From: Porodaedalea pini
Taxonomy: Eukaryota; Basidiomycota; Agaricomycetes; Hymenochaetales; Hymenochaetaceae
Length of the DNA: 64,000 nucleotides
Assembly: GCA_002794775.1 (NCBI GenBank)
Contig: NBAY01000002.1
Span: forward strand, 1,736,001 to 1,800,000
Reading direction: 5' to 3'
Each line of letters opens with the position of its first letter. Position 1 is the stretch's first letter. Shown here piece after piece: positions 35,531 through 47,551 of the stretch. A program made the position numbers and the translations under genes. Under the pieces are notes generated by a model. That model did not search any database and was not told the DNA's origin. It saw nothing but the letters and a program-made list of their open reading frames with translations.

Positions 35531-37276
35531 CTATTCATAACCACCGAGTCCAAACTGAGGCTTGAGACCAGCACTCGTGAAGCTGGGCATTGACATGGAC
35601 ACCTGTCCCTAACCGTTAATCCTGTTTCCGTTCCCAATTCCGCCTATGCCGCGGATCGCGGTCCTGTCCTCAAGAATGCCCACGGAGAGCACCTGCGCGT
35701 ATCACGCAACCGGGTCTGACTCGTCGGCGGGTCCGAATCGGTGGCCCTTCGCTGCACCCAGGCTGGAGCCCATGGCATTGCCTTGGGCGCCATCAGCCGA
35801 CACACCTGCAAGCCGCATGACCACAGGCATGTCTGGCGGTGCTGCGACAGCTTCAAACCCGACGCTAGAGCCCGAGTCGGACGAGTCCGTGCTCTGTGCG
35901 GTACTCCACACGCCATTGGCGCTGTTGTTGTAGCTATAACTATAATTGTAGCTGCACAACGCCGCACTCGGCGTCTCGAACGTTGATTCGCCAAGTCAGA
36001 GCGGCCAGTACGAAAGGCGTGATGTCGGCTCTTCGAGTGGGACAGGCGTCAGATCGGAAGACAACGGCGTTTGTGATGTGAAAGCAGAAGAAAGCAATGT
36101 TTGCTGTGCACTAAGCGCTGCGTGCTGATGCGCTGCAATGACCGCGAGAGGTGGACCTGCAAACGAGAACGGCAACGATCCTGGGAATCGATAGCGGGGC
36201 AGCACGCTCCGCATTGCTGCATCATCTGGTAGCGTCGCAGCACATTCAAGTGCTCTACTTGCCATCCCTGCCTCATGGCCAAACTCCGGGCTTGCGCCCG
36301 CGTCTGACAAGGGTGGACTCGGGAAGTGTGTCGCGTTGCGCATTGCAGAAACCGGAGACGATCCAAATGCGATTGTACCCTCGCTTCTCGTGCATTGCAT
36401 ACTGCGCGAGTTCTCTTCCTGCGGCGGCGTACAGCCCTTGCCGACCCAGAGACGCCACCCAAGCACATCGCCGAGTGCGCGTTCGCAGCGTCCAACGATT
36501 TGAATAGCATCGATCCTGTAAGAATGTTGATGTTAGAATGAGCGCGGCAAGGAAGGTGCGCCGCGGGCAAAGAAGCCGCGATGGCAGAGGTGGCAGCGGC
36601 GTGAGCGGTTTTGCCGGAATCTTACGGTGCTTGTCGTTAGACTGCCTTTGAGTCTGCATCTGCTGAGTTAATAGAAGCGAAGCGTCCATTTGGAGGACCG
36701 TCGGTACACACGATGCATCGAACGGATCCATTGACATCAGTTCCGTCGGAAGGCTGCAGAGGTTGGACGTGTCCAAAGAGGTATTCACCTTCGACGAGGC
36801 AGACGCCTCGTCTTCTTTCACGATCCTCTTATCTAACTCCGACTTGCCTCTCACTCTCGTACCGAGCCTCTCTTTCTCCACCAGCTCCAGCACCTTCCCT
36901 CTCACCGCCTCGATGTAGCAGAGCGCCGAATGCAGGACGCTGCATGTTGTGCGTGAACGGCGGAGGACCTCCGTACGAATGTTTTGATCCGAACGAGATC
37001 CTTCTCGGACTATGGTTGCGACGTTTCTGCCGAAATTCTCGGCGAGAAAGGTGGATGGGAAAACGGCTGACGTCGATGAAGCGTATGGTGGGTCGGAAGG
37101 GGCAGGAGGAAGAGGGAGGAAAGTGTACTGGATGAACAGGGCGAGGGAAGTTGAGCCAACTGACGTTTTAGTGGCTGGCGTTGAGAAGGGAGTGACAGCA
37201 GCTGTTTCGTCACCACCGTGATAACTGTTTGAGCTGAGAAGACGACAGGGATGCTCTCTCAGGGCGCCAGATGTCG
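35531..37276 (-). pseudogene. Pho85-type cyclin pseudogene
   Basis: One reading frame gives a cyclin-like protein: FIQYTFLPL, FLAENFGRNVATIVREGSRS, SVLHSALCYIEAVRGKV, then the cyclin-box core PRRTFLAALILTSTFLQDRCYSN. Immediately after CYSNR the box jumps frame to GRCERALGDVLGWRLWVGK, with about a dozen expected residues (the AWAKLSGL-type segment) missing. Further on, three in-frame stops interrupt a low-complexity tail that otherwise runs to a plausible end at 35531: TGA 35996-35998, TGA 35702-35704 and TAG 35609-35611. Each is one C-to-T change from CGA or CAG. The N-terminus is uncertain; a separate open frame at 37259-37624 may be part of it. Cyclins of this group pair with Pho85. Probably inactive. 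Confidence 0.7.
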
Positions 37277-37685
37277 GTCAGGCTTTTCACAGCTTGATCT
37301 AGGATCGAGCACGTCAGTACGAGAAGCAAGGCAATTTATCTGTCGACTTTGCGTGCGCGCCTCGGAAGGTTGCCGACAATGGGAATGCTTGACTCGCCGA
37401 CCAGAAAAGCCACGTAGTTCGCTTTTGCCGGGTGCATCTTCGGGACTTGGGATTGTTTCAATGGTTGACACCGCTTGCTGCAGCGCCGAAGAGAGTAGGT
37501 GCGGGTATTGGGAGAAGGTGGAGACAGCGGGAGAGATACTAGATAGTGTACATAGATGCAGCTGGAGTAATTGATGAGTGCATTCTTGAGAATTGGGATG
37601 CTGATGGTGAGTGGACAAGGACACGCATCAGACGAAATTCACCACTCGGCGGACTTAGCGGACTTAGAAATTGCGGACTTAGAAA

Positions 37686-37708
37686 ACGCGTCGAGATGCT
37701 CGACGCGT
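37686..37708. promoter_or_regulatory. Palindromic pair of MCB boxes
   Basis: ACGCGTCGAG-ATG-CTCGACGCGT is a perfect 10-base inverted repeat with a 3-base loop. ACGCGT lies at each end (37686-37691, 37703-37708). It is between the divergent cyclin and plus-strand pseudogenes, where an MBF-controlled G1/S promoter would be expected. Three GCGGACTTAG copies lie just upstream (37647-37683). Confidence 0.55.
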
Positions 37709-37799
37709 CGTTGCACTTTGCTTTCTCCCACCACCATCACCTGCTCTCCCTCGGTCACAAATCCGTCAAGCACTTAAAAACTAAAGCCACATGTTCTTT

Positions 37800-39533
37800 G
37801 CAATGTAGTGAACATGTAAGTCAAGACGTGGCTGGAAACGGAGCTCAGGCAAGCTCGTGCCACTCAAATTGGTGAGTAACCCCTATATACAGACAGTTCA
37901 TATAACTGGCCTCTAGTCCACGAGTACTGGGACGATCTCGCGAAGCAGCATGAGAGATGTATCCTTGGTACGTCTATCAGACCACACTCACCGCCAAGGA
38001 GACGAAGGGCAAGACAGTCGACGGCGGGTGGGAAGGTGAGGAAGAAGGAGTGTCGTGACCGTACCAAGTCGAGCAGCTGTGTGCACGGTTCTGGCGCGCG
38101 TGCCCGCAACAGTTCTTTGTGATCCACCATCAGCCCCACGAGCGTCTCCCCGTCTTCGTCGACCGTCGATTCGGAGGACTTCAGCGAGCTCGACACGCTC
38201 TCCGCCGACGGGTCTCTCTATGGTCCGTATGGCTATGCGAACGGCGGGTGCAGTAGCGTGCGCGAAGTCGAGACGGCGGATCTCGCGGACTTCGACATGA
38301 GCGAATCGGAGGGATCGCAGGGCCAGGGTCAAAGTCAGACGCTCTTGTTCCCGCTGAACCTCTCGATGCCCTCGCTCTCTGGCGCATCTGGTTCTGGACC
38401 AGGAGCGAGCCTTGCGATCGACAGCGCAATGCTCTTGCGGGCTTCTCTCGAATCCAGCCCGCTCAGCACGTCTTCCTACTTGCACTCGCACCACGTGGAC
38501 ACGGGCATGGACACGGACACTTGCTTTCCGCGCACATCCCGACTCAGACCGCCCAGAGCTTAGTTCCCGGACTGCTTAGCTTTGTCCTCCCGCAGAACCG
38601 CCGCTCGACGAGTGCACCAGGTGCACCGACGCCACCGACGATGCCAGCTACCCCCTCCGCCTCCTACAATCAAGATCCCGAGGCTGCTCGAGACGGCGCC
38701 TGGTTCGAACAGTGGCTCGGCAGTTGGCTCGCCTGCGACGCACGAGGGCAACGAAGACGAGCAGCGGTTGCAGATGAATGGCCACAGCCAGGAAAGAGAG
38801 GGGGAATTTGGTGGAATGAGCGGTTTCCAGTTCCCGAACTCGCATCTGCAGTCCATGAGCTACGGTATGCCAGGGCAGGTTCCCGATTTCTCGACTGCTG
38901 GCAGCGAGATGCAGGTGTGTTTTTCTGCCCTTCTTCGTAGCATGCTATACCATGTTTCAGATATACGAGGAGCAGGTGCCTGTCGCCGCTTAGCCTCGCC
39001 CTCGCACGCTCACGCAGCTCAAAATTCCTAGCGAGCCTTCAACCTCTTCAGGTGATCCGCTTTCCGCACCAACACCTCCTTCCTCCTCGTCCTCGCGTCT
39101 CTTCCTCCCTGGTCAATTCTCTTCGCCAACAGGCCAATCGCCAGGTGGACAACTTCAAGTGCCGCACGGGCTGCCTGAGTCGCCAGAATGGCAGTTGCTG
39201 GCGAGTGGGACGACTACGGCTTGCCAGCGTGGGCAATGCAGATGCTGTGCAACGCCGACGAATCTGCCACACATTCCACATGGTTAGAACCAGGAGACGC
39301 AGAGTCAAAATGTATTCGGCGAAATCAACTTTGGAATGGACAAGGGGCTGCCGCCGTGGATGAGCTTCGGCTCAATGGGGTCGATGGGGTCGATTGGTGA
39401 TGGGATGGATGGGATGGGGCCGGACGGTGAGCGTATGGACACGTACGCGATGCGCTTCCAGTTCGAGGACCTGCTCGACTCGTCGCAGATATATCCCGCA
39501 CCTCATCTCGCCCGCGGACGCCGTCAAACCTGA
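37800..39533 (+). pseudogene. Decayed gene of unknown function (transcription-regulator-like composition)
   Basis: Spliced coding-like exons (intron near 37872-37917) give HEYWDDLAKQHERCILG, a very basic stretch with RRRRARQSTAGGKVRKKECR, then acidic and Ser-rich text (VDSEDFSELDTLSADGSLYG; VETADLADFDMSESEGSQG), a Pro/Gln-rich middle, an intron at about 38914-38960, and a C-terminus FGEINFGMDKGLPPWMSFGS...FEDLLDSSQIYPAPHL. The frame is broken by TGA 38120-38122, TAG 38991-38993 and TAG 39285-39287 (each one C-to-T step from CGA or CAG), and the open frame jumps near 38519 and 38685. The 5' end is not defined. A basic patch plus acidic, Pro-rich regions suggests a nuclear regulator, but I do not recognise the family. 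Confidence 0.55.
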
Positions 39534-40073
39534 ATTCTTTATTCCTCTTTTACTTTTATCTATGATTTCGACGTGGCTACGATTTTGAACAATTCAATTG
39601 TACAATAAATGATGCAATAGAAATACATTATTGTTATATTATTTAAATGGTGTGATAATGAACCAGTAGACTTTCAGTCTCGTATAACGACTTGTAGGCC
39701 TTATATAAGAACTCTACCAGACACGACAAGAACCACAAGTAAGATTATCCCATGTCATTTTGAAGCTGCGCCGTATTCTCTTCTATATTTCTTCAGGGCC
39801 GGCCATTCTTGTAAGTGACGATCAGTATGACCTAACTTGGCAATATGCATCAGACTTGCGGCGATCTTGCGGCAACTTGTACATTTCTGATCATTTTGAG
39901 AGTGCGCTAGATTCTCTTGTACATAATACACAAAATTTACAAAATTTACTATCTTCCACGGGTATGTAAGCCCGTGCAAGATTTTAGACATTTTCGTGAT
40001 GTGAGTCTGACTCTAAGATCGACGCTCGCTTGACCGCGTGTTGACCGAAACCTTGACACTCGGAAGTCCGAAC
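39534..40073. other. AT-rich intergenic region
   Basis: 540 bases between the decayed gene and IMA1. A 78-codon minus-strand open frame (39755-39991) contains two Cys in a CTSCR context but resembles nothing I can name. The IMA1 promoter must lie at the right end. Confidence 0.35.
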
Positions 40074-41990
40074 ATGACCCTCTTTCGTCGCTCATCCGCC
40101 GTCTCATGCTACTATTGCCTTAGCCTCGTCGACCCATCCGCCGCGTCGTCGAGTCGTGCTGGCGCGTTCGACCCGAGCTCCTTCCGCTGTCCATACTGCG
40201 CCTGCTGGAACCGCTACGATGCACGCGGTCAAATTGTCGGCGACGAGCCTGCCATGCACGATGAGCGGCTAAATTTTGAGAGCTTCTCCAAGCGTGGTGA
40301 GTTCCGACCACGCTCTCAGTGATGAACTAGGGCTAATAGAAATGAATGCGGTGCTTCAGGTTCGCCAGACCGCAACCAACTGCCATCACTTGCAGGACAG
40401 CGCACGTCCAGTCTATTCTGTCGCGCCTGCCAAACGAACCAGACACTTCTCATCAATCTGCGCGCCGCATATCTTCCTGCGCCAGAAGACCCATCTTATG
40501 CTACGCGCGTGGCTCAGCTACCGGCATACGTCGCCGCTCTACAGACTCGCTACCCACCCGTATGTGCCTCCTGCCAGCCTGCCGTCGACGCTGAGATCGC
40601 CAAGAAGGACGAGTATGCTCGTACGCGTGCACTTGGCGGTGCGTTGAAAGTTAGCGCGCGTCCACCGTCGAGGGCAGGAGGCGCAAGGGCTGCAGTGAAA
40701 AGCAACCGCGCCAGACTGCGGATGTGGAGAATACGAGGCGTGATGTGGACCGCAAGCTTGATTGTAGCTATATTTGTGAACGGAGCTGGTTAGTGTTATT
40801 ATTCTGTTGTCGAAACACCTAATCTAACCCTTCTTAGGAGCCCTCCAGCTCGGCATTCCTCCGCGTTTTCAAGTTATACTACCTATATCACCACTTCTTG
40901 TTCTCGCTTCTGTAGCCTGGTCATTTTGGGATCCTACATATTCTTTACAGCAAACTTCGCGCGTTCAAGGTAGACAAGTTCGTGTTGGGGGCCGTCAAAG
41001 ATATATTGTAAGTTTTTAACTCTTCAGACGACGAAGACGCCCGGTCTAATGTACGAGCTACAGGTCTTACAAAGCCTAGCATGGATATCTCGCTTATTCA
41101 CGTCTGTACTATTATTTTGCTCCTGGCTCAGACCAAACTGGGCCTTTTCGCATGTTCACGAACCGGTCCCTCCAAATGAGGTTACCAGAAAACAGATTTA
41201 TTTTGGAGGTGCATTGGCTCTCGAGCTATTCGTGTGTTTTCACAACATTACTATTTAAAGCTCGAAAGTTAATTGCAATTTATGATGCGCACAGGTCCTC
41301 ATACTCTCTTACTTCGCTATCACCATCCACAAGCCTGCGCCCATCCGACTCATCGACACATCCGCGCACCGTGCTCTCTCCGAGCTCTCTGGAACCGCCT
41401 CTTCCTCGAACACCAACGCTCATCCGAATGCTCCACACACAAACTCAGTCCAACCGGAGCCAGACCTCTTTGCCACTCTTTCACTGTCTTCGAACCCCGT
41501 TATCACGCCCGTCGGCGTGAATCCTATGTTCGGGCAGCCCTCGCTGGCTCCTGGTCATGCACCTAACGAGAACAATCATGCAAACTCGAATGTAGATTCA
41601 AACAGAAACAAGACCTTCTATGACGGAGATGACGAATATGAAGATAACGCCCTCCCTCGCGCCCGTGCTCGCGACCCAGATGCGATGGACTGGGAGCCCG
41701 CCACACCCGCCAAGCAGGCCTCCCAATCACAAACACGCGGCACCTCTGCAGACGACGGCACCTGGCTCCGCCAGCAGCGCTTCTTCCCGCCCGAAGAGCC
41801 GACGGGCTTGGAGAGCCTGCTCATGCGCGCGCGACTTATTGACGAGGACGACGCCGCAAGGCACGAACGCGGATCGGGCGCATCCGCTCAAACGCGCAGG
41901 AATACGGCGCGTTGGCATTGGGGATGGGTGTATTCTGCATCCGTGCTACCTGTCGCAGCTCTTCTTGCCGGACTATGGTTGCGTTCGTGA
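40074..41990 (+). CDS. IMA1: Inner nuclear membrane protein Ima1 (Samp1/NET5 family)
   Basis: The N-terminus has four CxxC pairs (SCYYCLS, CPYCACWN, CRACQTNQ, CASCQPAV), the Ima1 N-terminal zinc-binding domain. Several membrane segments follow (MWTASLIVAIFVNGAG; QVILPISPLLVLASVAWSFW; LFTSVLLFCSWL; VLILSYFAIT), then a disordered nucleoplasmic or cytosolic region and a final hydrophobic segment at the C-terminus (SASVLPVAALLAGLWLRS). In yeasts Ima1 links centromeric chromatin and the cytoskeleton at the nuclear envelope. The Met at 40074 is preferred over 40038 because it lies closest to the first CxxC. Five short introns. Confidence 0.85.
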
Positions 41991-42842
41991 ACGGCGGCCG
42001 TCAGCGTACGCTGGACACGACTTCTCTTCGGTTTCTTTTCACTCTATTCATCCCTTCCATCGCGGTTGCTCTGCACTACTTTCTTCGCAAACATTCTCCT
42101 TGTCTCATCTCTTATCTCTTGCATAAGGTATCCATACCGTGTCCAGATGCACATCTATCGTTCCCATGCAGAATTAACTTATCGTATTTGACCTCTGATG
42201 TTGATGCACACTGCGATTCGCAATTACAACAGCAAGCAGATCGTTGATATAACGGCTTCCATTCAAGCTCACGCAGTCAATAATAATCACTCAAATACCT
42301 CAAGAAAAGATTGAACCATCAGCACCGGAAAAAAACACTATTGATATAAAGTGACTATCGCTCCTTTAGACATCGGAAGAGGACGAAAAGAAATTACTCT
42401 ACGGCAGCGGACCTTTGCAACGAGAAACAAGTTGCCAAAAAAGTCTGCACAAGAAGATCAGTTGGCTGCAGAGGAAGGTCCGAATCGTCCGTCAAAAAAG
42501 GGTTAAGGCATACGCATCCAGTGCAAGTCGAAGTGAAATGAAGGTGTACTGCAAGGATAGGAGGCAAAAGAAGGTGGTATAAACATATATCAACAGAGGA
42601 ACAAAATCGTAGACAGGGCCAAGGAGTAAGAGAACAAGCGTGTCCAAAACGGAGCTTGTAAGGCGGGTAAACCCGGCGAAAGAGGGAAATAGGTTCAACG
42701 GGGAGGGGGGTGGGTGGTGTAGGGGTTGAACAAGAACGAACGATCAGTGCTGGACATCAGAAGATGGTATACACAGTGAACAAAGACGAGTCCTCTGCAC
42801 ACAATGCTTCTAAAAAGCGAAGACATGGGTACGGAGAGCTAT
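41991..42842. other. Convergent intergenic region
   Basis: 852 bases between the stops of IMA1 and the minus-strand sensor-like gene. A 68-codon hydrophobic open frame on the minus strand (42492-42698) has no supporting homology. Nothing else recognised. Confidence 0.35.
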
Positions 42843-44066
42843 TCAGTAACCGCCATAGCCGCGGTTGAAGCTCGGGCCTCGCTCAACGTTCTGCGACATC
42901 TGCGGACCCGGACCTGGGCTTGGGCCGCGCGTAAGGTCTGCATATCCACCGAGCTGCGCAGGGCCTGCGGTAAAGTCGTGCGCCGGGAGGTCAGCAACGA
43001 GTCCGCCATTGCCGCGCGCACCGTACGGGCGAGGGCCACCGAGGCCGTCGTGATCTGAACCGGAGTGGAAGGAACCGTGAGACGCGTTCGAGCCTGTGCG
43101 ATGGAGGCCAAGGCCGGCCTGAGAGTGCGTCGCCTCTGGGCTCCAGTCAATGGGCTGCATGCGGTCCTCGAATTCAGCAGAGGGGCGGAACTGTCAATAA
43201 AAATGCATATTCAGAACGAAAATTTTACAACTGAGACGAGTCGGCTGCTATGTACCTTCCATTTGCGGATTATCGTCCAGATAATGGCTGCACCACCGAC
43301 GCAGGCCGCGACGACCGCGATGACCGTGATCGTAGTCTTGGAGATGGACTTGGACGTTGCACCCGTTGCGCTAGCAGACTCGGTCGCCGAGCTCTCCGCC
43401 GCGCTGTTACTGAATGTGTTCGTGACCGTCTGCGTAGGCAAGTCTGAAGAGGAACTCGTCTCGGTGAGATCGGGCGCCGCGGTTACGGAGAGCGTGTCCG
43501 AAGTCGTCGGCGTGGCCGATGACGAAGTTGATTCAGTGGTCGAGGAGCTTGAGGAACTTGATGAGGTGGATGAGGATGAGGATGAGGAGCTGGAGGTCGT
43601 GCTCGACGAGGAAGAGCTCGAGCTAGTCGTCTGCCAAGACCAAGCTCATCAATAAATCGCTTTCTCCGCAGTCACCGAAAATAAAGCCAAAAAAAAGTAG
43701 ACGTACAGAAGAGCTCGATACGCTAGACGACGTCGAAGTGCTCGAGCTGGTCGCAGCCGCAGTGGACGAGCTAGTCGTGGTCGAAGAGCCAGAAGACGTC
43801 GTCGCACTAGTCGCGGTCGCTGTCTTCCCATCCGCCGTGCTCGTCGCCGAAGTCGCACTGTTTGCCGCCGCCGTACTCGACGCCGGATCCGCGCCTACGC
43901 CAATGATACCCAACTGGCGCTTCTTGATCATGCGATCGGCCTGGCGGCGATGGGCAGGTGCGACCGCGTTTGCGTTCGCGCTGGCATCGGCCTGGGGCGC
44001 GAAGGCGATAAGGAGAGTGAGGACAAAAACGAACGTGAAAAGGAGGGTTCTGCTGCTGGAGAGCAT
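42843..44066 (-). CDS. Ser/Thr-rich single-pass membrane protein (Mid2/WSC-like wall sensor)
   Basis: The signal peptide is MLSSSRTLLFTFVFVLTLLI with AFAPQADA. It is followed by about 200 residues almost entirely Ser/Thr/Ala (mucin-like, expected to be O-mannosylated), one transmembrane helix (TTITVIAVVAACVGGAAIIW, ending TIIRKWK) and a cytoplasmic tail (FRPSAEFEDRMQPIDWSPEA...ending NRGYGGY). Introns near 43635-43708 and 43195-43255. This is the layout of fungal cell-wall stress sensors such as Mid2, but no WSC cysteine domain is present. Function is inferred from layout alone. Confidence 0.65.
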
Positions 44067-44649
44067 GGTGGTCGGGGCCCAAAGAGCGCGGTTGTCTTTT
44101 GTATCTTTTTTGTTCGCTGGATCGTGGTAGTCGTTGGGAGAGGGGAGGGCGTGCAGGGACCAGCCAAACACGGAAAGCGATATATTGATATCAAATGAGG
44201 AAGGAAAACCGGGTAAGCAGAACAGGACTAGACAGAGAGAACGCAGGCAGCCGTACAACGATCAGAGTCTCTGCTGCACTTGGCCAACGACGACGATACG
44301 GTCAGAGGTCGGGGAGCCTGTTCTTGAGCACACAGACTTTATAAGAGACGAGAGACGCGCGAAGTCGAGGGTCAAGGCTGTATTTCCGAACTCGTCGATA
44401 GTCGTTGCTAGGCCCAACCATCTCACGCCGCGCGCATCAGCCATCACGTCGAGCTCAGCTCAGGTCCGTTCAGACCAAAAAAAATCGTACGCAACACACA
44501 CTAGTGAGCAATAGTAAAACTATGTTCTGGAAGACGGGGAGAGGGAAGTGGGGAGGATGAATTATTCGTAATCCTATATGTCCGTAGAAAACAAAAAGGG
44601 GGACTATATAAGTGTCAACGTTCAAAAGAAAAAAAGTCTGCTACCACGC
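44067..44649. other. Intergenic region
   Basis: 583 bases between the sensor-like gene start (44066) and the lyase stop (44650); it holds the sensor promoter and the lyase 3' UTR. No further feature seen. Confidence 0.35.
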
Positions 44650-47192
44650 TCAGCCGTGGCTAGTCAAGGTCCAGTCCGACAGCGCAACACTCGACGGGGA
44701 CACAAAGTCGCTCGAGGACATGCCTGACCACTGGGGATTGAAGAGCACTTCCAACGTGTACGAACCAGCCGGCAGATCCATCGTCACCACCGTCACGCCC
44801 GGGTTTGGCTGGTCGACCTGGTTCGGCGGCAGCGGAGGATCGTCACTGAACCGCACAGCTGGCGACGTGCTGATGTTAATCCCAGACGGGGCATTCAGAA
44901 CCTCCATGATCAGCGTCTGACCATCGAGCGTCAGAGTAATCTGAGTGCCGCTAATGCTAACAGTCGCGTTCGTGTGCATGCGCCACTGGATCGCCTGGCT
45001 TGCATTGATTTCATCTTGTATTAAAACCTGCCTTCGCTTGTTGAGAAGACGGACGCCGCGCGAAAACGAGGTGCTACAAATGAAGATATCAGCATATTAT
45101 CCCGAATTATAAGAGGTAAACGATCATACACATCGAAGTACGCGCTCGAAAGGTCGGCAATCCAGAACGCAGTCGAGTCATCCGGAACGTCGAACACAGT
45201 GCTCGATCCCTGCACGGTCCCAGAAGAATTCGAGTTGGTGATGCTCGGCGTCGCGGAAACGTTCTGGTTCGCCTTGTTGACCAAAATCGTGTTCTGACCC
45301 TCGGTCCTCTTGCGGTAGTATAGCCAGCGGTCACTGTTCTGCGAATCGTTGGAGAAGTAATTCGTCGACAGGTAATCACCCGAGCCGAGTTCACCAGCCC
45401 AGCGCGTCCCAAGCGCATCCAGCACAAAGTCTCCACAGTCGAGATCATTATGTGTCTGGTGGCCCTGGAGCATACCAGCCTTCACGGCGACGTAGAGTGC
45501 ATCGTTATCAGTCCACGAAGAACGCATCGACGCCCACTGATCGGTGTGGTTGTCGAAGAAGTGGTCGAGGGCGAGGCCATCCCAGAATGCACCGGAAACA
45601 GTAGGATCATACCAGAACATGCTCCAAGGGTCAGCAGCATCGTGCTGGTCACGTTGGTACAGAGCATAGCTCGGGGAGTTGAACTGATCCGCCAGGAAAA
45701 TGAGCGAGTTCGCTGTAGCGGTGTACTTGTTAGGGCCGGTGTCACCGTAATTGAAAAGCGAAGTCGCGCCCTGAATGTACATGTGAAAAAGACCACTGAG
45801 GTTGAAGTTCGGGTTGTTACTGAGCATGCCGAAGTCCGAACCAGTTGCCGACATGAGCGAAGAGGTCATTTCGGACCAGCCAGTCATTCCGAAGTACCAA
45901 TAGTTCGCTGTCTCCGCCCATGAACCATCATCTGAGACTGCGAAAACGCAGTTCTCCTTCGCATTCGCAACAGTAAGAGGAAGAAGCTGCGCCGCGTTTC
46001 CAGTCGTGTCGTCGCCGAGGATGGCGAGAGATGCCAAAGTGAGGCCGCCATTGCAAACACAGTTCCAGTTACCCTTAATATCGTCATCTGACCACCAGCC
46101 GTTCGTGCCCTGCGTCAGAGCAGCGACACCAAGAGACAGCCCATACTGGTTCAAAGTGAACCGGATCATCTCCTTCTTGTCATCGGTCCACATGTCGTAA
46201 AGCCAGTCGTAAGCAATACCAAAAGCGGCGGACATTTCGGCGGTGTCGAGAAAATGAACAGAGTTCCACCTGTCGACGGCAGGACCCCATGAGGTCGTGC
46301 CATTGCCAGCAGCATTCTGCAAGTATAACATGTCAGCGTGCACGAGGATGCAAGCTATGTAATGAGCCAAACCTGGAGCTCTAGCCAGGTACGGTCAACC
46401 CACGACGAATCGTTCGTCATGCGGTAGACATACGCAAAGGCCTTAACACGCTCTTTAACTTGACGGCAGACATCAAGGATACCACTGTCGCCATCCATGA
46501 AATACGGGACGGGATCCATGGCCTTCCAATCAGAGGCATTGCCAAATATCGTCTGGTTCCAGCCGCTGAGGTAAGGGTCGTGCGCAATAAGATTAGGCAG
46601 CGCTTCCCACTTGAAAGCCGGCGCAATGAGACGAGGGCGGTCGGTACGCACTTGGGTCGGACTCGGGTTGGAAGGCTGGAAAGAGTCTGACGGCCATGCA
46701 AGGTTTGAGTCGGTCGTGTCGATGAAAGTGGGTGTAGTGAAAACAGCAGTGTTCGTCTATCAAAAAAATGTCTCAGAATAATCGAAATTGTTTGAAACGC
46801 AAAAATAAAATAAGAAAGAAACCACGTACCGTTGAAGGGTATACGGGCATCATAAAGTCGCTGTTCGTCGAAACGGCGAAGCGACCTATTGAGGATTTGG
46901 CCGAAGCGGCAGAGCTAGCCAAAGCTGACGGGTCGCTCGACGAAGCCGAACTGCTGCCATTGTTGCTTTTTTTTGTTCCCTCGACAGCGCCGACGACAAC
47001 AGCGACGATGACAATAATGGCTACTGGGACACCAAACTTGATCCACTTGCTGATGGCTCTCTTGGGTTTCTGAGGCGGCAGAAATCCGCTGGACTGGTTG
47101 TAATAAGGGTCACCTGAGCCATAAGGGTTTGTGTTCGCGGACTGATATCTGACATGTGTGAGGGGACGCTGACCCGAATCGAAGGACGCCAT
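44650..47192 (-). CDS. Membrane-anchored heparinase II/III-like polysaccharide lyase
   Basis: Type II membrane protein: a cytosolic N-tail (MASFDSGQRPLTHVRYQSAN start), basic KPKRAISKWIKF, transmembrane GVPVAIIVIVAVVVGAVEG, and a Ser-rich stalk. An alpha-helical toroid follows (RPRLIAPAFKWEALPNLI; FLDTAEMSAAFGIAYDWLYD; KGNWNCVCNGGLTLASLAIL; DDGSWAETANYWYFGMTGW). Next comes a beta-sandwich part with HQTHNDLDCGDFVLDALGTR and WAGELGSGDY, like the H-x-D signature of heparinase II/III C-terminal domains. The end is a beta-rich segment ...SVALSDWTLTSHG. Introns near 46320-46375, 46755-46828 and 45070-45130. The family cleaves uronic-acid polysaccharides; the fungal substrate is unknown. Confidence 0.7.
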
Positions 47193-47551
47193 AGCGCTTT
47201 TGCTGTCTTGCCTGCAACTTGATCAGTACCGGGGTATAGGGGAGAAGAAAAGTGGGCAGGGTTGACAGAAGGGGTTGGCGAGGATGAGATATGGGAGAGC
47301 AAAAGAGAGACAGGAGGCTGACGAGCCTAAGGATGATATAGTACGAGAAAAGCCGGCGCTGGGGTGTAAAATGGAGAAAGGCGGTAAGGCGGTGAAGAGG
47401 GGACGGCGACGGGCAATTGGGACAGCTGGTGAGAAGAGACAAGGGTGTAGTAAACAAATCAAGGGTCTGTGTGGCGGGCATTCTCGGTAAGCGCATTATA
47501 TAACTATTCCAGTCACGGCATCTCGGCATGTCTATTTATATACGCTACCAT
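47193..47551. other. Intergenic region upstream of the lyase
   Basis: 359 bases between the TatD stop and the lyase start, both on the minus strand. Presumed lyase promoter; no motif identified. Confidence 0.35.

Noticed and set aside
36512..36650. Possible intron in the cyclin gene from GTAAGATT to TTCTTACAG
   Set aside because: It has good splice signals but would remove the cyclin-box sequence PRRTFLAALIL and leave an unrelated frame, so it cannot rescue the gene.
39755..39991. 78-codon minus-strand open frame with a CTSCR motif
   Set aside because: Too short and unlike any family I can name. Possibly a chance frame in AT-rich intergenic DNA.
42492..42698. 68-codon hydrophobic minus-strand open frame between two convergent genes
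   Set aside because: No conserved feature, no promoter, and it lies in expected 3' UTR space. Probably chance.
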